In this document: piece after piece, positions 1-13,000 of the stretch
Position numbering within the stretch: the stretch's first letter is position 1
Layout: each line of letters opens with the position of its first letter
NCBI GenBank assembly: GCA_943737045.1
Contig: CALSFV010000023.1
Coordinates: 62,001-126,000, forward strand
Source: Parapristionchus giblindavisi
Taxonomy: Eukaryota; Nematoda; Chromadorea; Rhabditida; Diplogasteridae
Reading direction: 5' to 3'
Length of the DNA: 64,000 bases
The notes under the pieces: model-generated
The model's input: the letters and a program-made list of their open reading frames with translations, nothing else
Database searches by the model: none
Told to the model about the DNA's origin: nothing
Translations under genes and position numbers: made by a program

Positions 1-2133
1 GAAGTGCGATGATATTATTGGCTGACGCTGCCGATACTGTATCCTGTAAAACAATCTCTTTCACGTTCAACAACACCAATACAGATATTCTTATATACAA
101 ATAAAAAAAATTAAACATCCCTTTTATGCCAACAGTGGACGAATAAATGAGAAGAGTAATATTACACTAATATTACATTACGAAGACATTTTAAAGCATA
201 TATAGCATGTATATCTCACCTTTTTAAGATCATTGAGTTGGGCAAAGAAGGCACGATGAATATGAGAGAAGTAGTTGTGTGAGAGAACTCCGAGTACTTC
301 TGCATTGATCTCAGCCAGAACGAGACTATTGTTGTGATTCACTCCGAGTGTCAGACTAAAGGAAGAACGTACTGTTAATTATTGATTGAGTTATGGATGA
401 GATGGGATCTCCAAGATCGAATAGAACCTTATGCAGTTTCCTAATGCATTAGATAGCAATGACAAAAATAAACTGTAGAGTAAGATTACTTGAACAGACT
501 ACAGTAACCCTAATTGTTAATGAATTCATTATTCTTTAATCGAAGTAAGTTAAAAGTTGAGCAAGATGTGATGATAAAATGAAACTGACGGATCTTTGAA
601 GGCGACATATCGGAAGCAGAGATTAAGAATATAATTGATTTGATTCTCACATCCGGATGAATGGAATTCAGCCTGAAATAAGTAATAAGAATGTATTGAA
701 GGGTGATACTGCTGTAGTGTGGCAAAAGTGAAACAAGTGCACATCATTGTGATAATTGTATAGCTATGATTAAGACTACTTGCAACGAGGATAGTTAATG
801 TAAACAATGATAAGCTGCCACTCATTGAGTAACCCCGTAGTCAATCTATTTTATAAAAATAAGTGACCTGAGGTAAAACTTCGATGAAGACAAGACTAGC
901 CAGATAATTGGATGCCATCAATTTCTTTTGTAGACGGAAACGATTCTCGTTTCTGTAAGAACAATATGTTTTGCCATAGAAAAGGATTCTCATTCACAAA
1001 AATAATAAATAAACGAACGCTGGATTGATCTTCTCGAGTATTTCCTTCTCTTTCCTTTCGTACCATGATATTACAGATCCCAATACTGATGGTAGACACA
1101 ATTCACACAGATCTAAACCGAATCATCTCGACAGTTACAATTTCACACTCTTCATCAAGATTAGCAAAGCAGTAATACTAACACTAAATACTAACACATT
1201 AACACTGAATCTAGATTGTCATAAAATATTCTTTTTTTTAAGACACTTCTTTCATTTTTCATACAGTATAAATGTAGTAGAACTAGCTCATTCATAAACT
1301 TTAATAGAACCTTTGAGAGTATTGATTAGATTATCCATATATGGATCTTCTCCACGTTGAAGGGACTTATTAATTAGTTTCTCCTGCAATTACCATATGT
1401 TCTTAATGTACTTCGGGATCTGGTAATGTAATCTTTTCTTGATCTGGTCTCATTTCCCAATCCTTCCTACTCACAATGACAACTAGTCAAATATCTGGCT
1501 AGTGCTACAAGTGGAGAGTGGAATTCACAATAAGTCATTGATTTTGTGTGGCGACGGACAACCAAATGATGCGCGAATGTGAAGGACAATAGAAGGGATA
1601 GTCTCAAATACACGAAACAATTCAATTCTTTGAGTAAACAAGTCACGTACCAATTCCTCCTCGATCACAGAATTGAGCTTACGATCGAAGACTGTGAACA
1701 GATCGATAAGAACTGATTGGGCAGCAAACACGCCTGGAATCATTTGGAAGAAATGTTTTGTGGATAAACAATCTTCCCCATATTATTGGCTATGCACACA
1801 TGGAAATAAACTATAGTTTTACAATGACAAGAATGAATAACAATTCGGTAATCTCCACACTCTAGATATATATCTATATAAGAATCAAAACATTTAACAC
1901 AACTAAGACATAAAGAAACAAATAATATTACCTGATGGAAGATCATAGTCGAGGACGGCTAACGGTACAAATTTGGGTGCACCCCATGGAAGCTCACATG
2001 CGAGAACACTTAAACAATCAAATTATACCAAGATAAGCAAGAAATCAACTAACGTTTTCTCTGAAATCGATCGGTAATTCAATGTGCCGGGGTCGCTCTT
2101 ACGACGACCAGCACGGTCACGCCTATGAGTCAT
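1..2133 (-). CDS. sax-2: Furry/SAX-2 homologue, N-terminal exons (partial, runs off left edge)
   Basis: Furry-family proteins are very large HEAT/armadillo-type scaffolds that work with NDR kinases in cell and neurite morphogenesis. The ATG is at 2133 and the gene continues past base 1. Exons recovered with continuous phase are 2133-2054, 2008-1932, 1733-1651, 1383-1311, about 1112-1040 (end uncertain), 952-868, 672-590, 371-220 and 43-<1. Identification rests on blocks I recognise from the family: LQRGEDPYMDNLINTL (family LQRGEDPQFD), LCLPSVLGSVISWYER (family YCLPSILRTLFDWYKR), LASLVFIEVL, and LAEINAEVLGVLSHNYF followed by AQLNDLKK (family VADLYAEVIGVLAQ and ELKELR). Order and spacing match the Furry N-terminal domain. 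Before these comes a short basic leader and LPWGAPKFVPLAVLDYDLPS. The gene is divergent from the aspartyl-tRNA synthetase gene. Identity is well supported. The exact end of exon 5 and any upstream untranslated exon are not resolved. Confidence 0.85.
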
Positions 2134-2960
2134 TATAATTCAATCACAGATGTATTCTCGACATTCGGAATCTGAAAATAGTTTAAATTGACCAGGGAAG
2201 AACATAAAACACAAGAAATTACGAATTGGGTGAGAAACACTGTTTTAAATATTCAGTTCGTGATTTTGAGAGATACCATACTCTGGTGTAGATAATGACA
2301 TTTTGCGGATTTCTTAATATCCGGTCGTGAAATTTTAATTTTTTTTCAACAATTTTTAATTTCATCATAATTTATTTACTGCTCGGCCTTTTTATTTCTT
2401 AATCTCGTCAAGGCCGAACGTTCAGTTAGTGTAGACATTGAGGTTTCACTGTGAATTGAAATTTCAAGATGTTTTGTTCTATAATTTTTTAATGTGCCGT
2501 GCAGTTTGTCCCCCTGCCACGGCCATTCAAGCCCTTAAGAAAAGTCGCTCGCTCCTCTCCCCTAAGACGGTCAGGAGGATTAGGATTTGGCAAGTTGCCA
2601 AATTGTGTGGCTGTTCTTTTCGCGTGTGATTGGGGCTGCTACGCAATTTTCGTTTCCGGGGGAATATGAAAACTTTTTTTGTGCAATTTTCTGCACTGTT
2701 TTATGATTTTCTAGCTAAATTGTGTTAAATTTTTTAATATGCATGGCAGGGCGCCCTGCCATGTAAAAAAGTCTAGTCTCTCATGTGCTATTAATCATCA
2801 TGTGCGCATACTTATGTGTTTCTTTCTTTAACTCAGTCCATGATTATACTGCGTAATGCTGATGCAACTCCTATTTCAACACAACCCCTCGAAAAATTGT
2901 TTACTTCTCCACCCTGCCTCACTAATATTTCTGTTATTAAATCTGTGTTGATATTTAGTT
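2134..2960. promoter_or_regulatory. Divergent intergenic region between sax-2 and dars-1, with perfect palindrome
   Basis: This 827 bp interval separates two divergent start codons (2133 on minus, 2961 on plus), so it presumably holds both promoters. It is AT-rich with one more GC-rich stretch at about 2495-2665. A perfect 22-base palindrome lies at 2742-2763 (half-site CATGGCAGGGC). A related GTGCCGTGCAG...CTGCCACGGC arrangement lies at about 2491-2524. The sequence ATATTTAG just before the ATG at 2961 is a good spliced-leader or 5'-UTR acceptor. I see no convincing coding exon here. Promoter function is inferred from position only. Confidence 0.4.
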
Positions 2961-5900
2961 ATGGCTGACGTGGCTGGTACAACTGAAGCGTTGGCCGATG
3001 TTACCGTTGATGGCGAGAAGAAGTTGTCTAAGAAGGAACTCAACAAACTAGCCAAGCTTGCCAAGAAGGCTGAGCTTAAAGCAGCTGCTGTTAGTTTGAC
3101 TTAACCGTATAGGACGGACAAACCAAATGACCGCGGTTGTTTGGTTCGTCCGTCCTGTAGCTTACAGGACGGACGAACCAAATGACCGCGGGTAATTTCA
3201 GTAGATCGGAAAATGTAACACTATCGGAACAAAAAATTTGTTGTTGTGAAATTTTATCGACCGCCATTTTGCGGATTATGTGTTATTTCTTGTTTGTAGA
3301 CTCTTTTTCGATGTTTCTGTAAGGGAATGTATGAAACTGCTACGGTTAATTGATTTTGTAGCGAAAGGGATCTTGTATAAGCAATTAGTATTTTTGTGTA
3401 TGATGTACTATCTCGTTGTCAGATTTATACGTGTCTGTATCCGGCGTACGGCCAAATTGCGCCCATTTTGCGGAATACGTCTTGTCTCCTGCATGTGAAT
3501 CGATAGAAAAATACATTTTCATACCCTCAAAATATGAGGATTGACCCAGCATATACGGTTCATACATAGGTGGGCGCGTGAAAACGAATTCTTTTTGCGC
3601 CCAGCCTTGCCTTCCCTTTCTGGGCCTTGCGCATAGCTTTACCTCGCAAAAATTGGAAAATTTCGAGTCAAATCGGCTAAAAAATGGCCATGCGCATAGC
3701 CTTGCCTTACAATTTCCCGGTTTGCGCACAGCCTTTCCCCCAGCGTGCCCACGTATGGGTTCATATCATACGTGGGCGGGCATTGCCGCTGGAAATGAAA
3801 ATCGGGGGGTCGGAAGCAAAAAATAGAGCATTTATACATCATTTTGAGTGATTTTTTTTGGAAAATCGGGGGGTCGGGTGCCAAAAATCGGGGGTATATT
3901 GCCGCTAGCGGCAGTGGTGCCCACGTATGGTTCATATTCAGGATAGACCCATGATATTACGCTCATTTTACGCTAAAAGTTACAATTTAAGCGAAGAAGG
4001 TATTTTGAGATTCATTTAGGTAAATTGACCCGTCATATTTTGAAAATCGACCCGCTATACTCTGGTGTTGAAATCCTTGCATGATCACGAATACAAGTAT
4101 AATCATGCATTATTCGACATTCCATGCATGATCATGCATGGAATATCCGTGGTTCGTGATCATGCATGGATCTTCCGTAATCATGCACGAATTTTCCGTG
4201 ATCATGCAGTGACAAAATCCATGCATGATCACAAATAATCCATGCATGATTCGAGTATATTCCATGCATGATTATGCCAATAATTGCACGAATTTTACTT
4301 GGATCATGCAAGGATTCAAACACCTGAGTATATATAAATTATGTGAGGTCGCCGAAAATGTATGGATAGAATATTTAAATGGATCAATAGAGTAGTGCGG
4401 ACTCTAAGCCTAAGCTTTCCTTAACTAAGTAATGGCGCGTTAAAATGTGGTGGAAAACCGAAAAAAGCGACTTTCCGAGTGTTAAAATGTACCCTGGAAA
4501 ACCGAAAATGAAAAGGCGATATTTGAATTCGCGGGTGCGAATAATGTGCGGGAATTCAAATTTCGACTTTCCGACTGCCAATCTTTATGTTTTAAAAACG
4601 AAGTAAATCCGGAATTTCTTTTTCTTTCACTTTTCGTCTTCTTTTGACATCGGAAACTCGCAGTCGGAAAGTCGGAATTTGAATTCCCGCATCTTATTCG
4701 CGCCAGCGAATTCAAATATCGACTTTCCATTTTCGGTTTTCCAAGGTACATTTTAACACTCGGAAAGTCGCTTTTTTCTGTTTTCCACCACATTTTAACG
4801 CGCCAGAAGTCTGCTGAGTGTGAATACTAACCATACATTGCCATACCCTCGCAGTGCGAGGATTGACCCACTATATAAAGCCCATTTTAGGCCACTAGAT
4901 AAAAAAAGGAAGCAAAAATGACGAATTTTAAGCGAAAATAACGAATTTTGTGAATCAACCCACCCTATTTCGAGAATTGACCCACTATATAAAAATGAAC
5001 GGCGAGGGTACCGAAAATGTATGATACTAACTGAATCGATAGAATATTTAAATGGATCAATAGAGTAGTGCGGACTCTAAGCCTAAGCATTCCTTAACTA
5101 AGGAACTCTGCTGAGTGTGAATAGTAACCGAATCGACAGAATATTTAAATGGATCAATAGAGTAGTGCGGATAGTACGCCTAGGCTTAAACGTTAAACAA
5201 ATGAACTCGATTGATTGATGAGAGTATAAAGCGATATTTTTTCTGCTTGAAAACAAAACAAGAAATAAGACATATTCCGCACAATGGCGGTCGATAAAAT
5301 TTCGCAACAACACAATTTTTTGTTCCGATAGTATTAAATTTTCCGATCTACTGAAATTACCCGCGGTCATTTGGTTCGTCCGTCCTATGAGCTACAGGAC
5401 GGACGAACCAAACGACCGCGGTCATTTGGTTTGTCCGTCCTATACGGATCACGGTTAGTTTGTACCCTTGTGTTTCTTGCTTGTCATTTTGATTATTCTC
5501 GCAGTCATCAACATATCCTCGTATTTTCAGCAAACAACAAAGGGACCTGCTGGAGGTGATGAAGGCAATCAAGATGATGCAGAAGATGTTTCAGTCGGTT
5601 AGTCAAACGATACCATTATTTCCATTTGTCTCCAATCTCGTTCACTATTTCATTGGTTTAGCCTTAGTGCTTCGTTGAAAAGGCGTTCATTTTCAGTAGT
5701 ACATTTCTCATGTTTATCGAGTAATACGATTTGTTATCGCTCTAGATCTCAAGATTAAATTTTCAGTGTGAATTTTGCAGGTATGTACGGAACCTATGGT
5801 ATGGTTCAGTCTAGTGACGAGAAGGATCTCGTCTTCACTAACTTATCCGATATCAATGCTGGACTTGATGGAAAGGAGGTAAATAATCAATATTTGGATA

Positions 5901-8144
5901 ATACTTTGGCACAATACAGAACAGTCTGGTTGCGAGGCGCTTTTCGAAGAAAAGCAAAGAGAGAATTGACATGAATGGAGGTCTCATCTCAAGCGCGTTC
6001 CAAATCGGACTTTTTTTTGAAATATTGCCCATGCATGATTTGGATTTATATTTTATAAACGCATTAAATCAATAAATATGTGAAAAGAGCACGTTCTTTT
6101 ACGCTTATATGTTAAGTAATATGAATGTTAGATAAATATTTCAATTTAAGATATGGGTTCGTGGTCGCATTCACACAACTCGTTCCAAGGGAAAGACTGC
6201 ATTCATTGTATTACGTCAACGTGTTCATACTGCTCAGGTTGGATAACATTACAATAGATGATCATATTGATTTGATCCATCTCTATTTAGTTAATGCTCT
6301 TCGTCGGTGAGCATCTCTCCAAGCAAATGCTCAAGTTCGTCGCAGCCATCCCAAAGGTAATCAATCGATAAACAACTTGTTACCATATCCCATCATTTGA
6401 GGAATCGATCGTCGACGTACAGGGTCTCGTCAAGAAGGTTGACGGTGATGGTATCGCATCATGCACACAGAAGGATGCTGAACTTCATGCTATTCAGGTA
6501 CTGTAGTTAGCTGTTCAAATAATAGTATGACATTGATCAGACTGAGGACTACAGTGGCGATAAAAAATACCGGTAGAAAATTCAAAACCATGTAACTTTC
6601 TTCAGTTTCAAACTTCGTGCTAAAGCTTTCTGGAGTTTGTATAATAGATCATTTAACTACAAATAATAATCGATATGTGGGTCAGTCGATCGATGTTCAT
6701 ATTGTGACTGAACTGCAAATGAAGACTTGCTGAGACTCGACCATTATAATTGTTAAGGTCTTCGTAGTATCGACATCTGAGGCTCGTCTACCTCTCCAAA
6801 TTGAGGATGCTTCACGTGGTGAACACGATGCATCTGGTCTATCTAGTGTCAATCTCGATACGAGACTTGATAATCGGTTAGTATGCATTGCTTTTTACTA
6901 ATTTGAATTTTACTTAATAGATCCAGAAAAAATAAGCGATTGTAGAGTGTAGCTCACTGCCAATGGAATATGATAACGTCATTCACATGAGAAATCATAA
7001 TTTTTTTACAATTATTTGGGGTGGAATGATTGTGATAATAATTGCAGTGTCCTTGATCTGCGTACCCCTACAGCTCAAGCCATCTTCGCCATTCAGGCCG
7101 GAGTATGCAAATTCTTCCGTGATTCATGTAATCAATAGCTTTCGATGTCTTTTTAATCAATTATCTTATCTGATACAATTAATTATATTATATTTTTTGA
7201 GTGGGTCAGCGTGGTTTTACTGAGATTCATACACCGAAGATCATCTCGGCTGCAAGTGAAGGAGGAGCCAATGTCTTCCAGGTATGTCTTTATATTTTAA
7301 ATAGACGATACGTCCGTTCAATAGGTAAGGGAATATAAATTAAATGTGTTTATTTAAAATAATTAACTAATCTTTTGATATTATTTACAGGTCACATACT
7401 TCAAGGGATCTGCCTACCTTGCCCAGTCTCCCCAATTGTATAAGCAGATGGCTATTGCTGGAGATTTCGACAAGGTTTGTACTATTTAGTTAAATAGCAA
7501 AGCTGTTATTCTGTTTTGCCAGGACATCACACAAAATGTATATCAACTGGATATAAATATGATAATGTTATTTAGGTGTATACAATCGGATCAGTTTTCC
7601 GTGCCGAGGATTCAAACACTCATCGTCATATGACTGAATTCATGGGATTAGATATCGAAATGGCATTCAAGTTCCACTATCATGAGGTTCGTTTTTGTTA
7701 CATAGACTAAATCATATAGATAGAATTCTCAATGACGGTTTGCCTTTTGTTTCGCTTATATCTGCTACATTCGAATGGAACATCATAGATGACTGGGTGA
7801 ACTAGATGGAGAAAGTTATGGTTCATTTTATTGTGTTGCCTGGTATTGGAATATCATATACCACTCTTGGTTTTTGTATTACATCTATTCCTGAAACGAT
7901 AATTCACCAAGCTATTTTTTAAAAAGCGGATTATAGGTGATGAAGACGATCGGAGAAGTGCTCATCGGCATTTTCAAAGGACTCCAGGTTATTATTATTA
8001 TTATTGCATAAAATATTCTAACAAATGATGTTTACAGAAGGAGTTCGCTCACGAGATTGCTGCAGTAGTTAATCAGTATCCCGCTGAACCCTTCAAGTTC
8101 TGTGAGCCCGCGCTCATTCTCAAGTATGCTTCTTTTTGATTCAT

Positions 8145-8176
<32 letters not shown>

Positions 8177-9315
8177 TTATTATAATTATAATATAAAATA
8201 ATGATGGTAATTAAATTTTTTGGGAGTTGTTCGTAGACCTGTAATATATTATGATATGATTAGATTATTGATTTTTCTCATCCCCTGAATATCAGGTATG
8301 CGGATGCTCTTGATCTTCTTCGTGCTGATGGAGTTGAGATTGGAGATGAGGAGGATCTGTCTACTCCCGTAGAGAAACAACTCGGAAGATTGGTCAAGGC
8401 TAAATACGATACCGACTTCTATATTCTTGATAAGGTATCATGATACTGCATGTTATTGTGTTGGATTAGGAAATGTAGTCCATTGGTTACTTTATCTATT
8501 TACCAATTAGAATAAGAATGAATGATTGATGGATGATATGCTTGATATGATTAATCTGTGCTTATATTAAGTTCCCATTGGCCGTTCGTCCCTTCTACAC
8601 AATGCCTGATCCTCATGACTCGAAGTATTCAAACAGTTACGATATGTTCATGAGAGGTACCTTTCAATCTCACACAATTGCTGTATTTTTTTAATCTTTA
8701 AACTTTTAATATTAGATCAATCATATCAATATTTCTATAATAATGAGTTTATGTTTGGGCGTTGTTCGATTATTTCCCAAGAAATGGACAGAAAATATGT
8801 TTGGATATGATATTGAATAATATATATTTGTGATACAGGAGAGGAGATTCTATCTGGTGCTCAGCGTATCCATGATCCCGTATTCCTTACAGAACGAGCC
8901 AAACATCATGGAATCAACCTGGAACAAATTCAGGTATCTTTCATCTTTTAGAAAATCATTGGGACTGAAATATGAAACGATAAAAGAATCCGGAGTGAGT
9001 CCTTCCGATTTGATCTTTTATTAGATAACGGGAGAGAACACCGCTATGTTTTATCCATTGCTATTGATTTATTAAATCTGGTTTCTGTACGTGCGAGTTA
9101 TTGATTTTTTTCTTCAGTCCTATATTGACTCGTTCAAGTACGGATGTCCTCCTCACGCTGGTGGTGGAATTGGTATGTTTAAAAATCAATAATTTCCTTA
9201 AAAATTGATATTTATTTTGACAGGTCTGGAAAGAGTGACAATGCTCTTCCTTGGTCTCCATAACATTCGTCTGGCTTCGCTCTTCCCTCGTGATCCCAAG
9301 AGAATCACTCCTTAG
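2961..9315 (+). CDS. dars-1: Cytoplasmic aspartyl-tRNA synthetase (class II), complete
   Basis: Charges tRNA-Asp with aspartate in the cytosol. Eighteen exons with consistent phase: 2961-3089, 5531-5597, 5781-5878, 6151-6237, 6291-6356, 6402-6497, 6758-6876, 7048-7127, 7202-7281, 7391-7474, 7576-7686, 7937-7987, 8038-8123, 8296-8434, 8572-8656, 8839-8933, 9118-9172 and 9224-9315, giving about 539 residues. A Lys/Ala-rich N-terminal extension leads into an OB-fold anticodon-binding domain ([15 protein letters not shown], then [15 protein letters not shown]). The class II core has motif 1 ([20 protein letters not shown]), motif 2 ([16 protein letters not shown]) and motif 3 ([16 protein letters not shown]). 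The flipping-loop and substrate region [13 protein letters not shown] is present. The protein ends [10 protein letters not shown], as in metazoan enzymes. AATAAA at about 9501 is a likely poly(A) signal. Intron 1 carries a 2.35 kb transposon; the other introns are mostly 40-450 bp. Confidence 0.96.
4080..4310. repeat. Cluster of CATGCATGATCA-type palindromic motifs
   Basis: Within the dars-1 intron transposon, about ten imperfect copies of the self-complementary motif CATGCATGATCA, and of the related ATCATGCACGAATTTTCCGT, occur in both orientations over about 230 bp. The arrangement is interspersed and has no fixed period. It looks like decayed internal repeat sequence of the element. I see no coding potential. 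Confidence 0.6.
4430..4804. mobile_element. Nested palindromic MITE (about 140-bp inverted repeats)
   Basis: GCGCGTTAAAATGTGGTGGA (about 4435) is matched by its inverted copy ending at about 4803. The arms run about 140 bp inward (containing CGACTTTCCGAGTGTTAAAA and GGGAATTCAAATTTCGACTT) around a loop of about 90 bp. Comparison with an uninterrupted copy of the host repeat (about 5090-5115, TTAACTAAGGAACTCTGCTG) shows that this element interrupts that sequence. It is therefore a secondary insertion into the older transposon. Confidence 0.75.
4835..5020. mobile_element. MITE-like repeat 'ACCCTCGC/GATTGACCCACTATATAAA' copy 1
   Basis: The element begins with a palindromic edge (ATACCCTCGCAGTGCGAGGA) followed by GATTGACCCACTATATAAA. 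It ends with the inverted counterpart GAGAATTGACCCACTATATA and GGCGAGGGTACCGAAAATGT. The same element occurs inverted at about 16208-16400. Degenerate relatives (GAGGATTGACCCAGCATATA, GGATAGACCCATGATATTAC) lie at about 3520-3570 and 3935-4065. It is non-coding and presumably mobilised in trans. Confidence 0.7.
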
Positions 9316-10096
9316 ACTGGGAATGATTAAATATCAACTTATGGATTGTTGCCTTTGTTTTGTTACGTATTTTATTATTCCAAAAATGTCTACTTTCTTG
9401 CTTTTTTTCTGTTCTCGTCATTTATCTGTTTATTTACTGTTCCCATATAGCAACACAGATCTTTTCGAATTATGGACATGGTTATAAAGTAAAGTATATT
9501 AATAAATTTAATTGTTTTTTTCTTTTCATACACGAATGTGGTACAAAAGATTTATCATCAGATTTATAAATGGCAAATGGCAAATGTAAAACGATTCCAT
9601 ACAATAATAATACATGTCGACACAAATTCCGACTATGTGCGATCGATATTTCTCTCGGAGAAATGTACATACAAATATAAATCCGCTCTATTTTCCTATA
9701 AATGAAATAAAATCGAATCACTCGCATGAAAAAAGGTGTAGAGCGCGGTGCAGGGTGCATTTGACATGTGGTGTCTGTATACACATTATTAACAAAAGCC
9801 TCAGGCAATACAAAATGAATGAATTATACATAGACGATTAAAGTGATAGATTATGTGTAGGGCGACAAACGCGAATTCGATCATAGCACAAGGGTAAATT
9901 TCTATAAATGAAAATGCAATTGTATTTATAAAAAAATATTATTACAATAATTGAATAAGCTATACTGTACATATATAAATATTTTTTAACATATACTACA
10001 TCTACGTAGAACCAATCAATATATTACATCTAAAAAAACAATATAAAACTGGCGAATACTGTAGTGAAGGCATGCTGTAGAAATAATCGATTTTTA
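9316..10096. other. Convergent intergenic region (3' UTRs)
   Basis: This interval lies between the stop of dars-1 (plus) and the stop of the minus-strand gene at 10097. It contains AATAAA at about 9501 on plus for dars-1, and several AT-rich stretches that can serve as minus-strand 3' UTR and poly(A) region. A GC-richer patch with GGTGTAGAGCGCGGTGCAGG lies at about 9734-9754. I see no coding signature or structural RNA. Confidence 0.4.
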
Positions 10097-13000
10097 TTAT
10101 CGTTGATTGAACGTATTAGATGACGATAAAGTAGGCTTTTCCTCACATGGATCACTAAATACATAATACATATTATTGATTATACATCAATAAATATCTC
10201 AATCAACTTACAGTATGTCCATTTGACTATTGTCATCATTACCGTAGTCTTCACTCAATCGATCGCTTTCTTCTTCTATCTCCTCATTAAAGGTTGAATG
10301 ACACTCCAGTACGGGCATATCATCCTAGAGATAATAACAATAATAAGAACAATAATGTTTTGTTTCATTGAATCATACTTCTTATACTTCTTTCGATAGA
10401 AAGATTATATAGGGTTATAGGGTGATCTTGTTATCGGACAAAGCGCTCTATTATGACATAATATTATGAATAACTACTCACATCATCATCATCATCTTCA
10501 TCTTCCAATCCTCCTTTATCCTCATTATTCATCGATCCATGATCTATTCCATTCTCTATTTTATCTATTTCTCCACTACTATTATCTTCTGAATCATTCA
10601 ATAGACCATAAAGAGTGGATGATGAGGAGGGAGTATTGGTAAGAGTGGACATTTGACTTGATTGAGGAGAATTCACCGTTGATGACACAGACGATGGCCA
10701 ACTGGAAACATTATCAATAATATAATAATTAGTTTTATTTTTATTTTTCATATATATTGGTATCATACATGGGCGGGAAACCTGGAGCTCGATTCTACAG
10801 GGAACGAAAAATGGTTAATCCGAACGAAAAATGGTTAATTTTACAGGGGGCCTACACGTTTTTCTTCATAAATTTCACCAAAACGTCATTTTTTCCACAA
10901 ATTTTCGAAAAGCCCAAAGTTTACAGGGGGCGCCCCCATGTATGATTGGTATTCTAGTAAAATTTACTAATTTTAGATAATCAGTACGTTATTTACAATA
11001 GCTTTTATAATATCAATAAATAACGACATTAAGATAGAATAACCTTTAGTACCTGATATGATTGTGTGATTGATCAAACAATTCAGATATGAGTGTAGGC
11101 ATCGCTTGAAGAGTGGGAGGAGGAGATGGTACTACTTGATGAGATGCACGCTAAAAGTTACTACATTATTAATATTATTCATCATTTAGAATACAATAAT
11201 TAATTTAATTAAGAACAGATAACTACTCCGATATTCTTTTTATTAGCAAGAAATAATAATCAGAACTTCCCATATTTTAGGAAAGGAATAATATTATAAT
11301 ATAATATCAATACCTCATGAACTCTATGTACAGGATGATGACTTATGATCCTTCGTTGTTGTTGTATTGACTGTTGTGGACTATTGACATGATGACTACC
11401 GTATACACTCTGACTCTGATGAACATTGTATCCTTGAGGTACACTATTTGAATTCATAGTCGTATTTGCATGATAAGAAGGTTTCTGTTGGACATAGTGA
11501 CCGTGTTGCATGGACACATTGCCTACTGGTCTCGTATGTACGGTAGGATTTATCGATTGACTGGAATGAGGTTGACGTCGAATGTTAAGGTTAACCACTT
11601 GAGCGCCTGCTGGTACCGTACCTCCGGGTGGTAAGGCAGTCATTACCGTACCTTGAGGCACCCTGCAATCATAAAGTCAATATTTAATGTTTATATCTTT
11701 GATGAGAATTTTTTAATGTGTATTTTTTAACGTGATTTTAGTGAGTGGGGTAAGCAAATTGATCGGATAATACGCAAAAAAAAGAATTTATAATCGAGTT
11801 CGGAGCGCGACGCCTCCATCTCTACTTCCCTACCACACAATATATCGTTATCCCAATAAAGTTAAGTAACAGATTTACAATAAATAAGTGATGACAAAAG
11901 TATGAAACCTGAAGACATGGGGCAGCACAATCTGTTGACCGCTTCTTGGATGGTTCTGGGGTAACATAATGACAAAGGTAGGTGTACGAGGCTGACTACT
12001 TCCATTTGATGACTGTGGGGTTTGACGAAGAGATGACGATGATACCAACATGGGACCATTCTACAATATCATTAGTAAATAGTTATAAATAATGCTTGGG
12101 ATTAAAGTGCTTAACGGAGTAGCCAATACAATCAAAGATCTCTTTAAAATCATCAAAAAATCAATGGCTCTTCTGCATGATTCACAGCATTTTTTGATAC
12201 ACCCCGAAATACGAATGCAAACTAGATGGCCTTATGAAACATTTGGAAGCTATAACATGAATGGTACCAACCATTTCATGATGAGTCCTCTGTACATGCA
12301 CAGGTTGTTGTTGATAACCTTGACTTGAGGGATTAATAAATACTCCCGTTGGTCTTCCCACCATCCTTGGTTGTGTAGTCGAAGTATATACAAAGGAAGA
12401 AGGTGATGGGGAAAGTGTGGATGGATGAATAGATGATATTCTATTCATAATGGGAGGTGTACGGTTATGAGATTGAGATATAGATATGGGTATAGGAGAT
12501 GGAGGAAATGTTGGTGGAGATGATGAATCTATGATCTCTTCTTCATCATGGACACCTATAATATTTATAATATTAATATAAATAATAATAACAATAATAG
12601 TAAATTGTTAACCTATGGGTATCTCGCTGGTAGCACCATTAGATGAGGATAGAATGTAGGGTATAGTCTCTCTATGAGATCTAGTAGATGATGATATAGT
12701 TGAAGATGAGGATGATGAAATAGGAATGGGTTCAATACGAGATGTAGATGAGTGAAGACGATGTAGACCATTTGATAATGTCTGAATATATTCATCATAA
12801 CTACAATATAACCCATTATCATTCAAAAATTTTATAGAGCCCATAGTTTGAAAAAACACAAGCAAATGAAATGAATTAATAAGGATACAGTAATCCTAGC
12901 TTCGTTATACGAATATTCTTAATTCCTCACCAGTATCTAACTTGAACTACCGTATCACTCACATGTGATGGTTGTTGTACATTGAAAGTGGATGTATTGG

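Larger units (their letters stand above)
3099..5453. mobile_element. Long-TIR DNA transposon in dars-1 intron 1 with apparent 9-bp target duplication
   Basis: The intron is bounded by near-identical inverted termini. CGTATAGGACGGACAAACCA starts at about 3106 and its reverse complement ends at 5447. The inverted repeats extend about 200 bp (to about 3300 and from about 5240), including the stretch around GTCGATAAAATTTCGCAACA. The outer 60 bp of each end is itself a palindrome. The 9-mer GTTAGTTTG is directly repeated at 3090-3098 and 5454-5462, just outside the element, as expected for a target-site duplication. A 9-bp duplication with long inverted repeats is typical of Mutator-like elements, although an 8-bp hAT-type duplication is also possible. 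No transposase frame is visible, so it is probably non-autonomous. The interior holds three copies of a unit containing GGATCAATAGAGTAGTGCGG (about 4381, 5057 and 5153), and two nested inserted elements. Confidence 0.75.

Noticed and set aside
3385..3935. Overlapping frames of 70-114 codons on both strands
   Set aside because: They lie within the dars-1 intron transposon, have no known domains, and are interrupted by repeat motifs.
4080..4310. CRISPR-like array of CATGCATGATCA motifs
   Set aside because: Copies occur in both orientations with irregular spacing and no spacers; the genome is a nematode.
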